This document shows, piece by piece, positions 13,628 to 23,763 of a stretch of 64,000 nucleotides of DNA. Every line of letters starts with the position of its first letter. Within the stretch, counting starts at the first letter, position 1. Location of the stretch: NCBI GenBank assembly GCA_902587565.1, contig CACILT010000001.1, positions 150,866 to 214,865 of the forward strand, written 5' to 3'. The stretch is from an uncultured Alphaproteobacteria bacterium. Lineage in GTDB: Bacteria; Pseudomonadota; Alphaproteobacteria; HIMB59; GCA-002718135. Under the pieces are notes generated by a model. The model had not been told where the DNA came from. It searched no databases and saw nothing but the letters and a program-made list of their open reading frames with translations. Made by a program: the position numbers and the translations under genes.

Positions 13628-14623
13628 ATGAAAAATGTAATCAAATTAATTGCTGTCCTTGCTTTATTTGGAACTACTTCAGTTTCAGCAAGAGACTATA
13701 TTTCAATTGTAGGATCTTCTACAGTTTATCCTTTCGCTACTTTAGTTGCTGAAAAAATGGCATCAGAAGGAATGAAAGCACCCGTAATTGAATCAACTGG
13801 TTCTGGTGGAGGACACAAATTATTTTGTGCAGGTGTTGGAGTTGAACATCCAGATATCACTAACTCTTCAAGAGCACAAAAAGATAAAGAATTCAAACTT
13901 TGCCAAGATGGCGGTGTAACTGATATCATCGAAGTTAGAGTTGGTAATGATGGTATAGCTTTTGCATACGCTGCAGATTATGAATGGAAATATACTAACG
14001 GTGCTACAATGAAAGGTGGCATTGATTTAACTAAAGAAGAAATCTGGCAGGCAATGGCTAGAGATAATGCAAATGCTCCAACAACTTGGTATGAAATAGA
14101 TAAAAGATTACCAAAAGTTGAAATTTCTATCATGGCACCTCCTCCAACTTCTGGAACAAGAGATGCATTTGACTCACTTGTAATGAAAAAGGGTTGTGTT
14201 AAAGATATGTTAGTTGCTGACGGTGATTGTCAAGCGTATCGTGAAGATGGCTATGTTATTGAAGGTGGTGAAAATGATGAACTGTATGTTGAGCATATAA
14301 CTAAAGAACAAGGTGCATTCGGTATCTTTGGTTATAGTTTTGTATCTAATAATTCTGATAAAGTTAAAGCGTCAATGATTAACGGTGTTGAAATCTCTAT
14401 GGAAGGTATCCAAGATTATTCATATCCAATAGCAAGACCTTTATTCTTCTACATTAAAAAAGCACACATTGGTGTTATTCCTGGTTTAATGGATTATGTT
14501 AATGAGTTTGTAAGTGAAGAAGCAACAGAAGGTTACTTACTAGATGCTGGACTTGTTCAACTAAGTCCTGAGGATAGAGCAACTGTTCTTGATGCTATTT
14601 CTAATCAAACAAATTATAAATAA
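13628..14623 (+). CDS. pstS: Periplasmic phosphate-binding protein PstS
   Basis: PstS binds phosphate in the periplasm and delivers it to PstCA. The start at 13628 gives a clean signal peptide (MKNVIKLIAVLALFGTTSVSA, cleavage near residue 21) and has GAGG (13618-13621) 6 bases before it. An ATG at 13616 adds four residues but has no ribosome site. The mature protein opens with the phosphate loop VGSSTVYPF and has STGSGGGH near 56-63 and APPPTSGTRDAF near residue 171. It is the high-expression first gene of pstSCAB-phoU-phoB, followed by a strong hairpin. Confidence 0.96.
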   Translation: MKNVIKLIAVLALFGTTSVSARDYISIVGSSTVYPFATLVAEKMASEGMKAPVIESTGSGGGHKLFCAGVGVEHPDITNSSRAQKDKEFKLCQDGGVTDIIEVRVGNDGIAFAYAADYEWKYTNGATMKGGIDLTKEEIWQAMARDNANAPTTWYEIDKRLPKVEISIMAPPPTSGTRDAFDSLVMKKGCVKDMLVADGDCQAYREDGYVIEGGENDELYVEHITKEQGAFGIFGYSFVSNNSDKVKASMINGVEISMEGIQDYSYPIARPLFFYIKKAHIGVIPGLMDYVNEFVSEEATEGYLLDAGLVQLSPEDRATVLDAISNQTNYK

Positions 14624-14645
14624 AAATCTTAAATTTTTATAAAAT

Positions 14646-14671
14646 GGGGGCATACAAGCCCCCTTTTTTTT
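14646..14671 (+). terminator. Intrinsic terminator/attenuator between pstS and pstC
   Basis: GGGGGC (14646-14651), a 6-base loop and GCCCCC (14658-14663) form a perfect stem followed by eight T residues. It lies between pstS and pstC, 16 bases before the pstC start. Such a site lets most transcripts stop after pstS while some read on into pstCAB-phoU-phoB, giving excess binding protein. Confidence 0.9.
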
Positions 14672-14686
14672 AATACTAAGTTATAA

Positions 14687-16060
14687 ATGTTTTTTTGGTC
14701 TTTAGTTTTAATTGCAGTCGGAATTTTCTCATCCTTTATATACGGAAGATCAAGAATTAAATTAAATTCTAAAAAACAAGGCACGAAAAGCAAATCTCTT
14801 CCCAATTATTACGCACAATACGTTTTAATGTGGTGTTTGTTTCCTGCACTAATTGTTTATTTTTCATGGGCTATTTTTCAAGAACAGATTATTCAAAACA
14901 TAGTTATTAGTAACTTTGAATTTATTGAGGGCGCAGTTTACAACGAAGGATTATTGTTAGCAGAGATTAGAAATGTTTCTAATAACCCTTCTTTTGCTGA
15001 TGGTAAATCTATAGAAATAATTAATGCTGCATCTCATTATTCTTCCTTAAGACAAATAAGTCAAATATCTTTTTATACCTCAATAATCATTATAATGTTA
15101 CTTGGAGCCTTATACGCTTCACAAAAATTAAAACCAGAATTTCATGCTCAACATACAATTGAAAAATATATTCAATATATACTTATATTTTGTTCATCTG
15201 TTGCTATTTTCACTACAATAGGAATAGTTTTTTCACTAATATTTGAAAGCCTTCGCTTTTTTGCAGAAGTATCAATATTTGAATTTTTATTTAGTACTGA
15301 GTGGTATCCTTTTATTCCAATTAGAGAAGGTCAAACAGCTGCAGAGGGATCCTTTGGTGCAGTACCAATATTTGCTGGAACATTTTTAGTAATGGTAGTA
15401 GCCATGTGTGTTGCGGTACCTCTTGGATTATTAACAGCAATTTATTTAGCAGAATACGCAAGTCAAAGAGTTAGAAAAATAGTTAAACCTCTTCTCGAAA
15501 TTTTGGCAGGAATACCAACAATAGTCTACGGTTTCTTTGCTTTTGTTAGTGTTGCACCTTTCGTTAAAGCATTTGGACAATCAATTGGAATTGATGCTTC
15601 ACCAACAAGCGCCCTTGCAGCCGGCATGGTAATGGGGGTTATGATTATTCCTTTTATTTCTTCTTTATCTGATGATGTAATAAACTCTGTCCCACAAAGT
15701 CTAAGGGAAGCATCTCTTGGTATTGGCGCTAATAAAGCAGAAACTATTAAAAAAGTAATTTTACCAGCAGCTTTACCTGGAATTGTTGGAGCATTTTTAT
15801 TAGCAATATCCAGAGCGATAGGGGAGACTATGATTGTTGTAGTTGCAGCAGGCACAGCCCCCAATCTTACGGGCAATCCTTTTGAAAATGTAACAACAGT
15901 TACAGTTCAAATTGTTGTGGCCTTAATAGGTGATCAAGAATTTGATAACCCAAGAACATTATCAGCATTTGCTTTAGGATTAGTTTTATTTGTTATTACA
16001 TTATTTCTTAACATTATAGCTCTACAAATAGTAAAGAGATACAGGGAGCGTTATGAATAA
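14687..16060 (+). CDS. pstC: Phosphate ABC transporter permease PstC
   Basis: The 457-residue membrane protein has a long N-terminal region with about three helices, then the permease core with six helices. The EAA-type loop (SLREASLGIGANKAETIKKV near 343-362) contacts the ATPase. It is longer than E. coli PstC (319 residues), as is usual in alphaproteobacteria. It forms the inner-membrane channel with PstA. Its end overlaps the start of pstA by 8 bases. Confidence 0.95.
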   Translation: MFFWSLVLIAVGIFSSFIYGRSRIKLNSKKQGTKSKSLPNYYAQYVLMWCLFPALIVYFSWAIFQEQIIQNIVISNFEFIEGAVYNEGLLLAEIRNVSNNPSFADGKSIEIINAASHYSSLRQISQISFYTSIIIIMLLGALYASQKLKPEFHAQHTIEKYIQYILIFCSSVAIFTTIGIVFSLIFESLRFFAEVSIFEFLFSTEWYPFIPIREGQTAAEGSFGAVPIFAGTFLVMVVAMCVAVPLGLLTAIYLAEYASQRVRKIVKPLLEILAGIPTIVYGFFAFVSVAPFVKAFGQSIGIDASPTSALAAGMVMGVMIIPFISSLSDDVINSVPQSLREASLGIGANKAETIKKVILPAALPGIVGAFLLAISRAIGETMIVVVAAGTAPNLTGNPFENVTTVTVQIVVALIGDQEFDNPRTLSAFALGLVLFVITLFLNIIALQIVKRYRERYE

Positions 16061-17333
16061 CTCTATTGCTAAAGAAAAAATTATTTCTTTGAGAAAAAAG
16101 AGAAGTTTAGAAGATATGCGATTTAAGTATTACGGCTTCACAGCTATGTGTTTATCTTTAGCAGTTTTAGTTTTTCTTTTGTATACAATATTTTCTAAAG
16201 GATACACTGCTTTTCAAAAAACAATTGTTCTCCTAGAAGTTGATTATAATCAAGAGGTTTTAAAACTAACACCTGACTCTTCAGATGAAGATATGGAAAA
16301 AGGAAAATTTTTTAGAGTTAAAAAACAGGCTATTGAAAATTTTTTCCCTGATCTCTCAAAATCAGATATTAAATTAGTAAAAAAATTATTTTCTATAAAT
16401 GTAGATAAGGAAATTAAAGACTACTTCTTAGATAATCCTGAAGTTATTAATACTAAGCAACAAATTTGGGTAACTGCCCATAGTGATGTGGATCAACTAT
16501 TAAAAGGTAATTCAAGAAGGGATGTGCCAGAAGATAGAAGAAAATTAAATGATATTCAATTAAGTTATGTTGATCAATTAGTTGAAGAAAATAGAGTTAA
16601 ACAAGTTTTTAATAATTTCTTTTTTACTAAAGCAGATTCAAGACATCCTGAAATTGCTGGTGTAGCTGGTTCATTTATGGGATCATTATTTACTCTTTTT
16701 ACTGTTTTTATTTTATCTTTTCCAATTGCTATAGGAGCGTCTGTTTATCTTGAGGAATTTGCTCCAAAAAATAGAATAACTGAATTAATAGAAGTAAATA
16801 TTTCAAATCTAGCAGCAGTCCCATCAATAGTTTTTGGACTACTTGGGTTGGGGGTATTGCTTAATGTTTTTGGTCTTCCAAGGAGTACACCGTTAGTTGG
16901 AGGGTCCGTATTAGCCTTAATGACGTTACCAACCATTATCATTGCCTGCCGAGCTTCATTGAAAGCTGTTCCTCCTTCAATTAAAGAAGGAGCACTTGCA
17001 GTTGGAGCAACAAAAACACAAGCGGTATTTCATCATGTCGTACCCCTTGCACTACCAGGGACTTTAACAGGGACTATTATTGGATTAGCACAAGCATTAG
17101 GAGAAACAGCACCACTAATAATGATTGGCATGATTGCATTTATTCCTAATATTCCAACTGGTTTAACAGAACCTTCAGCAGCACTACCTGTTCAAATATA
17201 TCTTTGGGTGGAAAGTGCAGAAAGAGGTTTTCAAGAAAAATCAGCTGCAGCCATAATGGTAATTTTAATATTTTTGTTTATGATGAATGCCATTGCAGTG
17301 TTCTTAAGAAATAGATTTGAAAGGAAGTGGTAA
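16053..17333 (+). CDS. pstA: Phosphate ABC transporter permease PstA
   Basis: The 426-residue permease has one helix near 28-48, a soluble periplasmic insert at about 50-200, and a C-terminal set of five helices. The EAA loop (IKEGALAVGATKTQAVFHHV near residue 310) is clear. The insert makes it longer than E. coli PstA (296 residues) but matches the alphaproteobacterial form. It pairs with PstC in the inner membrane. It overlaps pstC at the start and is followed by pstB after 3 bases. Confidence 0.95.
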   Translation: MNNSIAKEKIISLRKKRSLEDMRFKYYGFTAMCLSLAVLVFLLYTIFSKGYTAFQKTIVLLEVDYNQEVLKLTPDSSDEDMEKGKFFRVKKQAIENFFPDLSKSDIKLVKKLFSINVDKEIKDYFLDNPEVINTKQQIWVTAHSDVDQLLKGNSRRDVPEDRRKLNDIQLSYVDQLVEENRVKQVFNNFFFTKADSRHPEIAGVAGSFMGSLFTLFTVFILSFPIAIGASVYLEEFAPKNRITELIEVNISNLAAVPSIVFGLLGLGVLLNVFGLPRSTPLVGGSVLALMTLPTIIIACRASLKAVPPSIKEGALAVGATKTQAVFHHVVPLALPGTLTGTIIGLAQALGETAPLIMIGMIAFIPNIPTGLTEPSAALPVQIYLWVESAERGFQEKSAAAIMVILIFLFMMNAIAVFLRNRFERKW

Positions 17334-17336
17334 AAC

Positions 17337-18098
17337 ATGAGTAACTCTAAAATATTGGCAAATGGTGTAGATGTATATTATGGATCCAAACAAGCCCTTT
17401 TTGGAATCTCAATGGATATCAAGGAGAAAGAAGTTACGGCATTAATCGGTCCTTCAGGATGTGGTAAATCAACTTTCTTAAGATGTATAAACAGAATGAA
17501 TGATTTAATTGAAATATGTAAAGTATCGGGATCAATAAAAGTAGATAACGAAGAAATTATTAGTGAAAAAACCGATGTTGTAAGTCTAAGATCTAAAATT
17601 GGAATGGTATTTCAAAAACCAAATCCTTTTCCTAAATCTATTTTTGATAATGTTGCTTATGGCCCAACTATACATGGTTTAGTTGACTCAAAAAATGAAT
17701 TAGAAGAAATTGTACATTCATCATTAAAAAAGGCAGGTCTATTTGATGAAGTAAAAGATCGATTAAATGAACCTGGAACAAGTTTATCAGGCGGTCAACA
17801 ACAACGATTATGTATTGCAAGAGCAATTGCTGTTAATCCTGAAATAATCCTAATGGATGAACCTTGCTCTGCTTTAGATCCAATAGCAACTGCTATTATA
17901 GAAGAATTAATTGATGAGTTAAGACTAAACTATACAATTATTATAGTAACTCATTCTATGCAACAGGCAGCCAGGGTTTCGCAGAAAACATGTTTCTTCC
18001 ATTTAGGAGAATTAATAGAAACGGGTGAGACAAACAAAATTTTTACAAATCCTGATAATACAAAAACACAGGATTACATTACAGGGAGATTTGGATAA
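17337..18098 (+). CDS. pstB: Phosphate ABC transporter ATPase PstB
   Basis: PstB powers phosphate import through PstCA. The 253-residue protein has Walker [10 protein letters not shown] near 37-45, the PstB-specific [10 protein letters not shown], a Q-loop VFQKPNPFP, the signature LSGGQQQR and Walker [14 protein letters not shown]. The length is normal. The TAA/ATG region at its end overlaps the start of phoU by one base. Together with PstS, PstC and PstA it forms the high-affinity carrier, which also signals to PhoR. Confidence 0.97.
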   Translation: MSNSKILANGVDVYYGSKQALFGISMDIKEKEVTALIGPSGCGKSTFLRCINRMNDLIEICKVSGSIKVDNEEIISEKTDVVSLRSKIGMVFQKPNPFPKSIFDNVAYGPTIHGLVDSKNELEEIVHSSLKKAGLFDEVKDRLNEPGTSLSGGQQQRLCIARAIAVNPEIILMDEPCSALDPIATAIIEELIDELRLNYTIIIVTHSMQQAARVSQKTCFFHLGELIETGETNKIFTNPDNTKTQDYITGRFG

Positions 18099-18808
18099 TG
18101 AAACAAGAAGGACACATTGTAAAATCATATGATGAAGAAATTAGAGACATTAAAAATAATATTGTTGATATGGGCAGTTTAGTTGAAAATCAACTAAAAG
18201 ACTCACTTCAATGTTTAAAGGATAAAGATACAGAATTTGCCGAAAAAATTATAGAAAACGATAATGTAATTGATAAAGCATATAATACTCTTGATCAAAG
18301 CTTAGTTGAAATACTTGGCAAAAGACAACCGATGGCTGCAGACTTACGAACAATTTTTTCAGCAATTAAAATCAATAAAGATCTAGAAAGAATAGGAGAT
18401 CATGCAACAAATATTGCCAAAAGAGTAGCAGTAGCAGAAATAGTTTTGCCAGAAAAACCTTCGAGAGATATTATTAATATGGGTGCACAAGTAAATATAA
18501 TGATTAGTGAAGTAATAAAAGCTTTTTTAGAATTTTCAGATCAAGCCGCAAAAAAAGTTTGGTTAATGGATAGACAAATTGATGAAGAATATCTTGGAAT
18601 ATTAAGACAACTATTAACCTACATGATGGAAGAACCAAAAAGAATCACAGCATGTACAAGTCTTTTATATATGGTTAAAGACCTAGAGCGAATTGGTGAT
18701 TATGTACAAAATATAGCTGAAGATATTTATTATGCAGTTTCTGGTGAGCCCCTATTTGATGGTAATCCAGACCCAACCTGGGAAGCAATTCTTCCAAAGA
18801 AAAAATAA
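18098..18808 (+). CDS. phoU: Phosphate signalling regulator PhoU
   Basis: The 236-residue protein is two copies of the PhoU three-helix bundle. Each has the metal-binding acidic motif, KINKDLERIGDHATNIAKR near 87-105 and MVKDLERIGDYVQNIAEDI near residue 190. PhoU links the Pst transporter to PhoR and keeps the kinase off when phosphate is sufficient. It sits between pstB and phoB. In this genome it may matter more than usual, because PhoR has no membrane segment of its own. Confidence 0.96.
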   Translation: MKQEGHIVKSYDEEIRDIKNNIVDMGSLVENQLKDSLQCLKDKDTEFAEKIIENDNVIDKAYNTLDQSLVEILGKRQPMAADLRTIFSAIKINKDLERIGDHATNIAKRVAVAEIVLPEKPSRDIINMGAQVNIMISEVIKAFLEFSDQAAKKVWLMDRQIDEEYLGILRQLLTYMMEEPKRITACTSLLYMVKDLERIGDYVQNIAEDIYYAVSGEPLFDGNPDPTWEAILPKKK

Positions 18809-18809
18809 A

Positions 18810-18838
18810 TTGTAATAGAATTGTAACAAAAATTTAAT
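18810..18838 (+). promoter_or_regulatory. Pho-box-like direct repeats before phoB
   Basis: TTGTAAT (18810-18816), TTGTAAC (18821-18827) and ATTTAAT (18832-18838) recur every 11 bases, with spacers AGAA and AAAA. The first two make a good PhoB site. The third may be a further unit or the -10 element (TTTAAT). It starts 1 base after the phoU stop and ends 11 bases before the phoB start, so phoB can be self-regulated apart from the pst transcript. The core is identical over 19 bases to the site before the Pit operon. Confidence 0.72.
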
Positions 18839-18849
18839 AGTAGAGATCC

Positions 18850-19533
18850 ATGAAACTAAAAATGCTTATCGTCGAAGATGAAGAAGCATTACTAGATCTT
18901 CTTAAATTTAATTTTAATAAAGAAGGATATAAAATAGATACTGCAACGGACGGTGAAACTGCTTTAGAAAAAATATTATATAAACCACCTGACATAATTA
19001 TTCTTGATTGGATGTTACCTAAACTATCAGGAATTGAACTTTGTAGAAGAATTAGAAAAAATAAAGAACATAAGAATATTCCTATCATAATGTTAACAGC
19101 AAAAGGTGAAGAAGAAGATAAACTTCGCGGCTTAGAAACTGGAGCAGATGATTACATAACAAAACCTTTTTCGGTTAACGAATTAGTGGCAAGAGTAAAA
19201 GCTGTTCTTCGACGAATTAGACCAATGTTTGTAGATGAAGTTTTAACTTACAAAGGAATAGTAATTGACCTTGTATCTCACTCAGCATCACGAGATGGAG
19301 AAACTCTTCATCTTGGTCCAACAGAATTTAATTTATTAGCTTTCTTTATGGAAAATATTGGTCGTGTCTTTAGCCGTGAACAATTACTAAATCATGTTTG
19401 GAAAAATGATGCCTATGTAGAACCTCGAACAGTTGATGTTCATATAAGAAGACTGCGAAAGGCCATTAATAATGACGTAAAAGAAGATTTTATAAGAACC
19501 GTGAGATCAGCAGGATATTGTTTTGGCTCGTAA
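18850..19533 (+). CDS. phoB: Phosphate-regulon response regulator PhoB
   Basis: The 227-residue OmpR-family regulator has a receiver domain with acidic pair E9-D10, phosphorylated D53 (IILDWMLP), T/K switch residues in MLTAKG and TKPFS, and a C-terminal winged helix from about 130 (LGPTEFNLLAFF through VDVHIRRLRKA). It closes the phoR-pstSCAB-phoU-phoB cluster. Its own Pho-box-like site lies just upstream. It should bind the 11-base repeats noted before pstS, phoB and the Pit operon. Confidence 0.96.
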   Translation: MKLKMLIVEDEEALLDLLKFNFNKEGYKIDTATDGETALEKILYKPPDIIILDWMLPKLSGIELCRRIRKNKEHKNIPIIMLTAKGEEEDKLRGLETGADDYITKPFSVNELVARVKAVLRRIRPMFVDEVLTYKGIVIDLVSHSASRDGETLHLGPTEFNLLAFFMENIGRVFSREQLLNHVWKNDAYVEPRTVDVHIRRLRKAINNDVKEDFIRTVRSAGYCFGS

Positions 19534-19587
19534 TTAAGCCATAAATTTCACTTATACAAATCACTTACCAAACTATAAAACCACCAT

Positions 19588-21135
19588 ATGAAGAGTCTTT
19601 TTAGATCATTCTTTACTGTCAGCTTCTATACATTTTTAAGTCGAGTATTAGGTTTTATTCGTGACATATTAATAGCAAGATACCTTGGATCGACAGTCAT
19701 TGCTGACGCATTCTTCGTAGCATTTCGTATTCCTAATTTCTTTCGCCGTGTCCTCGCAGAAGGAGCATACAGTGCTGCATTAATCCCTGTTTTCTCTGGT
19801 GTTGTTCTCAATCCAAAAGATGAACGCGAGGCTTCTGATTTTGTTGAAAACACGACCTCAATGTTACTATTTGCTACGGTAATTTTAACGATCATTTTCT
19901 TCTTTGGAATGCCTTATATCATTCAAGTTTTAGCACCAGGTTTTACTGATAATAAAGAAGCCTATGAACTTGCTGTACATTTTGGAAAAATAATTTTCCC
20001 CTATATTATTTTTATATCCTTAGCTGCTCACTTTGCTTCAATTAATAATGTTCATGAACGTTTCGCTGCTGGTGCATTTGCTCCTGCGATTTTGAATATA
20101 AGTTTTATTCTATCATTATTCTTTTTAACACCTTTTGTAACTACTGCAGGTCACGCATTATCGTATGGTGTATTAATAGGAGGAGTTTTACAATTTTTAT
20201 ATTTATACAGAGCAGTTTTAAACTTTTATCGACCACGTATTATCCTTCCAGTTTTAAACGAAAAGTTAAAAAAGTTTTTCAAATTATTTTTACCAGGCGT
20301 TGTTGGTTCAGGTGTTATTCAATTAAATATTGTCATTGGAACTATCATTGCTTCTTTTTTACCGATTGGTGCTATTAGTCATATTTATTATGCGGATCGT
20401 CTTAACCAATTGCCACTTGCCATCTTTGGAATAGCACTTGGTATTGTTCTTTTACCAAGTTTATCAAAAGCAATTAAACAATCTGATCAAGAAACAACAA
20501 ATAATATTCAAAATAGATCTATTGAATTTTCATTGTTAATTTCTTTACCATCAGCAATTGGATTATTTATTTTAGCGGAACCTATTATCCATATTTTATT
20601 TGAACGAGGTGCTTTTGTAGAAGATGATACTTTTTATACTGCTAAAGTATTAAGTTACTTTGCTTTAGGTTTACCTGCATACATTATAATTAAAGTTTTA
20701 GTTTCCTGTTTCTTTGCAAGAGAAGATACTAAAACACCACTATACATATCTATTGTCAGTGTGATCACTAATGTTGTGTTATCGCTACTTTTAATTGGAT
20801 CAATGAGAGAAATGGGCATTGCTGTTGCAACAGCAATTAGTGCATGGGTAAATGCATTATTATTGTACCTCTTTTTAGCTATTAGGAATCATATGAAATT
20901 TGATGATTTATTAGTAAGGAATTCCATTAAAATTTTACTAAGTTCATCCCTATTATTTGTAGGAATATACGTATTAAATGGACTATTCTTTATAAATATT
21001 AGTGGTAATTCAGTGTTATTAAATTCAACACTTTTACTTCTCATGATCTTTTTAGCTATAATTATTTATTTTGGATTAGTAATTATGTTAAAAGTCCTAT
21101 CGGTAAATCAATTAAGAGAATATTTAAAAAAATAA
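19588..21135 (+). CDS. murJ: Lipid II flippase MurJ
   Basis: MurJ moves lipid-linked peptidoglycan precursors across the inner membrane. The 515-residue protein has about 14 hydrophobic helices and the conserved start [20 protein letters not shown], followed by [20 protein letters not shown] with the essential arginines. LFERGAF lies near residue 346. The length is normal. It is followed after one base by trpS, an order common in alphaproteobacteria. Confidence 0.95.
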   Translation: MKSLFRSFFTVSFYTFLSRVLGFIRDILIARYLGSTVIADAFFVAFRIPNFFRRVLAEGAYSAALIPVFSGVVLNPKDEREASDFVENTTSMLLFATVILTIIFFFGMPYIIQVLAPGFTDNKEAYELAVHFGKIIFPYIIFISLAAHFASINNVHERFAAGAFAPAILNISFILSLFFLTPFVTTAGHALSYGVLIGGVLQFLYLYRAVLNFYRPRIILPVLNEKLKKFFKLFLPGVVGSGVIQLNIVIGTIIASFLPIGAISHIYYADRLNQLPLAIFGIALGIVLLPSLSKAIKQSDQETTNNIQNRSIEFSLLISLPSAIGLFILAEPIIHILFERGAFVEDDTFYTAKVLSYFALGLPAYIIIKVLVSCFFAREDTKTPLYISIVSVITNVVLSLLLIGSMREMGIAVATAISAWVNALLLYLFLAIRNHMKFDDLLVRNSIKILLSSSLLFVGIYVLNGLFFINISGNSVLLNSTLLLLMIFLAIIIYFGLVIMLKVLSVNQLREYLKK

Positions 21136-21136
21136 T

Positions 21137-22144
21137 ATGGAAAAACCAACAAAAAGAATACTGTCCGGTGTCCAACCATCTGGTGATTTGCATTTAGGAA
21201 ATTATCTTGGTGCTATAAAAAATTTTGTTAGTCTTCAAAAAGAATACGAATGCTTTTTTTGTGTTGTTGATTTGCATGCCATTACTGTTTGGCAAGATCC
21301 AAAAGTGTTAGCAAATAAAACAAGAGAAGTAACAGCTGCCTTTATTGCTTCTGGGATTGATCCAAATCAAAATAATATTTTTGTTCAATCACAAGTTCCT
21401 CAACATGCACAGCTTGGATGGTTGTTCAATTGTGTTGCGAGGATGGGATGGTTAAACCGTATGACGCAATTTAAAGATAAAGCTGGAAAGAATAGTGAAA
21501 ATGTTTCTGTTGGTTTATTTTCTTATCCAACTTTAATGGCGGCAGATATATTAATCTATTTAGCAACGCACGTTCCTGTAGGTGATGATCAAAAACAACA
21601 TTTGGAGCTCACTAGAGATATAGCCCAAAAATTTAATAACGATTTTAAGACAGATTTTTTTCCTATTCCTGAACCATTAATTTTAGGAGAGGCGACAAGA
21701 GTAATGAGTCTACGTGATGGGTCAAAAAAAATGAGTAAATCAGATCCATCTGATTATTCGAGAATAATGTTAACTGATACTGCAGAGAATATTACACAAA
21801 AAATTAAAAAAGCAAAAACAGACCCTGAACCATTACCACAAGATAAAACTGGTTTAGAAAAAAGACCAGAAGCAGAAAACCTAATCTCGATATTCGCTTC
21901 TTTACAAGACACATCTATTGAGAATGTTATTAAAGATTATGCAGGGAAAGAATTCTCTACCTTTAAAAAAGATTTGGCAGATTTATCTGTATCTAAATTA
22001 GAGCCAATTACGAGTGAAATGAATAAACTTATGAATGATGTTTCTTACATCGATTCTATTTTAAAACAGGGTCAAGATAATGCTATTGCAGTAGCAGAAC
22101 CAGTTTTACAGAAAACAAAAGAAATTATTGGTTTTTTAACATAA
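21137..22144 (+). CDS. trpS: Tryptophanyl-tRNA synthetase
   Basis: TrpRS charges tRNA-Trp with tryptophan. The 335-residue protein has the class I signatures [11 protein letters not shown] (HxGN form) near 16-26 and KMSKSDPS near residue 198. [12 protein letters not shown], which belongs to the tryptophan and ATP site, is near residue 153. The length matches bacterial enzymes. The gene follows murJ after one base. An AT-only stem with a T-run after its stop could end the transcript, but it is weak. Confidence 0.97.
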   Translation: MEKPTKRILSGVQPSGDLHLGNYLGAIKNFVSLQKEYECFFCVVDLHAITVWQDPKVLANKTREVTAAFIASGIDPNQNNIFVQSQVPQHAQLGWLFNCVARMGWLNRMTQFKDKAGKNSENVSVGLFSYPTLMAADILIYLATHVPVGDDQKQHLELTRDIAQKFNNDFKTDFFPIPEPLILGEATRVMSLRDGSKKMSKSDPSDYSRIMLTDTAENITQKIKKAKTDPEPLPQDKTGLEKRPEAENLISIFASLQDTSIENVIKDYAGKEFSTFKKDLADLSVSKLEPITSEMNKLMNDVSYIDSILKQGQDNAIAVAEPVLQKTKEIIGFLT

Positions 22145-22217
22145 AAATTCCCCAAAATTTTTATTTTTTTACAGAAAATTCATACTAAAGACATATTAAT
22201 AACTATATATAAACTTT

Positions 22218-22781
22218 ATGTTTATACAAACAGAACAAACGCCTAATCCTCAAACTTTAAAGTTTTTACCGGGCAAAGTTGTGATGGATAATGGGACAGC
22301 TTTCTTTCAAAATATTGGGGAGGCAGCTAACTCACCATTTGCAAAACGATTATTTGACGTAGAAGGAGTAGAAGGAGTTTTTTTTGGCAGTGATTTTATT
22401 ACTATAACAAAAGGACAATCTCTAGATTGGCAAGTTATGAAGCCATTAATATTAGGCTCAATTATGGATCATTATAACTCAGGTGAAGAAACAATTACGG
22501 TTACAAAGAAAAGTGATGACTCTTTAAAGGTTGATGAAGAAAATGATACCGATATTGTAAAACAAATCAAAGAGTTGCTTGATACAAGAGTAAGACCCGC
22601 AGTAGCGATGGATGGCGGAGATATTATATATGACAGTTTTAAAGACGGTGTCGTCTACCTTCATATGCAAGGCGCATGTTCAGGATGCCCTAGTTCGACA
22701 GCAACACTTAAAATGGGAATAGAAAATATGCTTAAGCATTATGTTCCTGAGGTACAAGAAGTTAGACCTATTGATGCATAA
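22218..22781 (+). CDS. nfuA: NfuA/NifU-type iron-sulfur carrier
   Basis: The 187-residue protein has an N-terminal Nfu domain (QTEQTPNPQTLKFLPG near 4-19) and a C-terminal NifU-like domain (LDTRVRPAVAMDGGDI near 118) with the cluster-binding GACSGCPSS cysteines near residue 155. It carries an Fe-S cluster to target enzymes such as MiaB, encoded about 3 kb on. The two-domain form with an Nfu N-terminal domain is the usual alphaproteobacterial and mitochondrial type. It overlaps the next gene by 8 bases. Confidence 0.95.
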   Translation: MFIQTEQTPNPQTLKFLPGKVVMDNGTAFFQNIGEAANSPFAKRLFDVEGVEGVFFGSDFITITKGQSLDWQVMKPLILGSIMDHYNSGEETITVTKKSDDSLKVDEENDTDIVKQIKELLDTRVRPAVAMDGGDIIYDSFKDGVVYLHMQGACSGCPSSTATLKMGIENMLKHYVPEVQEVRPIDA

Positions 22782-23763
22782 GATTTTTTTATATCCTTTG
22801 GTGGTTATTGGTTTAGCAATTACAATTCCAACTATTGCTTTTGAAGAAAAACCTTCAACATTGGATGTTAAATATAAATTAAATGCAGAATTAGATGAAC
22901 TTGTTTTAAGTTACTGTAAGACTTATGACTCATATACAATCAACAAACTTTATTCAGAAAAAGATATCTTAAAAAATGATATTCTAAATAAACTAAAGAA
23001 AAAAAAATTTTTAGTTAATATTAAAACTAAACCTTTAAACCCAAAGTCATATTCTGGTATTGAAAATAATGTGCGAGTTGATTCAGTTACAAATTTATCT
23101 GAAAAAGACTTTTTGCATTTAAATCAACAAAAACAACAGTTTGTTAAAACAGTTCTACCTTTAATAATAAATGAAAATCAAAAAATCTTATCAAACAGAA
23201 ATGATCTAATTATTTTACGTTCTAAGCTTTCGGAAAATAATTCACTAAATAATTATGAACTAAATAAATTAAGAAAAATTTCTAAAAAATATAAAATAGA
23301 ATTTGATAATGAGCATAAAATGGCAATTATTGATAAACTTCTTTTAAGAGTTGAAATAATCCCAAATTCTATTGTTTTAGCTCAAGCTGCAATTGAAAGT
23401 GGTTGGGGATCATCAAGATTTGCGAAGGAATATAATGCATTATTTGGTGAATACACATATGATAATTCCAAAGGAGTTGTCCCACTGGAAAGAGAAAATG
23501 GTGATACGCATTTAATCAAAGCATTTAATTCTTATAATAATAGTGTTACCTCGTACTTTAATAATATTAATTCTCATTACGCATATGAAGATTTTCGTGA
23601 AATTCGAAATATAATGAGAGAAAGAAATAATTTCTCAAATGTTAATTTACTTGTTGAAAGATTAAGTACTTACGCAGAAGATGAAAATTATATTAGAACT
23701 ATTAAGCAAGTAATTAAAACTAATAACTTCAGTATTTTTGATCAAAAAATTATTACCTATTAA
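22774..23763 (+). CDS. Bax-like glucosaminidase (peptidoglycan hydrolase)
   Basis: The start at 22774 gives a hydrophobic signal (MHKIFLYPLVVIGLAITIP), so the 329-residue protein is exported or membrane-anchored. The C-terminal half is a glucosaminidase domain with QAAIESGWGSSRFAKEYN, whose E208 is the likely catalytic acid, followed by ALFGEYTY. The Bax/FlgJ family cuts beta-N-acetylglucosaminyl bonds in peptidoglycan. The first half is a poorly conserved charged region. It overlaps nfuA by 8 bases and converges on a polysaccharide deacetylase gene with no space between the stops. The pair interrupts the usual nfuA-tsaB order. Confidence 0.85.
   Translation: MHKIFLYPLVVIGLAITIPTIAFEEKPSTLDVKYKLNAELDELVLSYCKTYDSYTINKLYSEKDILKNDILNKLKKKKFLVNIKTKPLNPKSYSGIENNVRVDSVTNLSEKDFLHLNQQKQQFVKTVLPLIINENQKILSNRNDLIILRSKLSENNSLNNYELNKLRKISKKYKIEFDNEHKMAIIDKLLLRVEIIPNSIVLAQAAIESGWGSSRFAKEYNALFGEYTYDNSKGVVPLERENGDTHLIKAFNSYNNSVTSYFNNINSHYAYEDFREIRNIMRERNNFSNVNLLVERLSTYAEDENYIRTIKQVIKTNNFSIFDQKIITY

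Noticed and set aside
22145-22217. Terminator after trpS
   Set aside because: The stem is AT-only with a C-rich loop; a T-run follows, but stability is too low to call with confidence.
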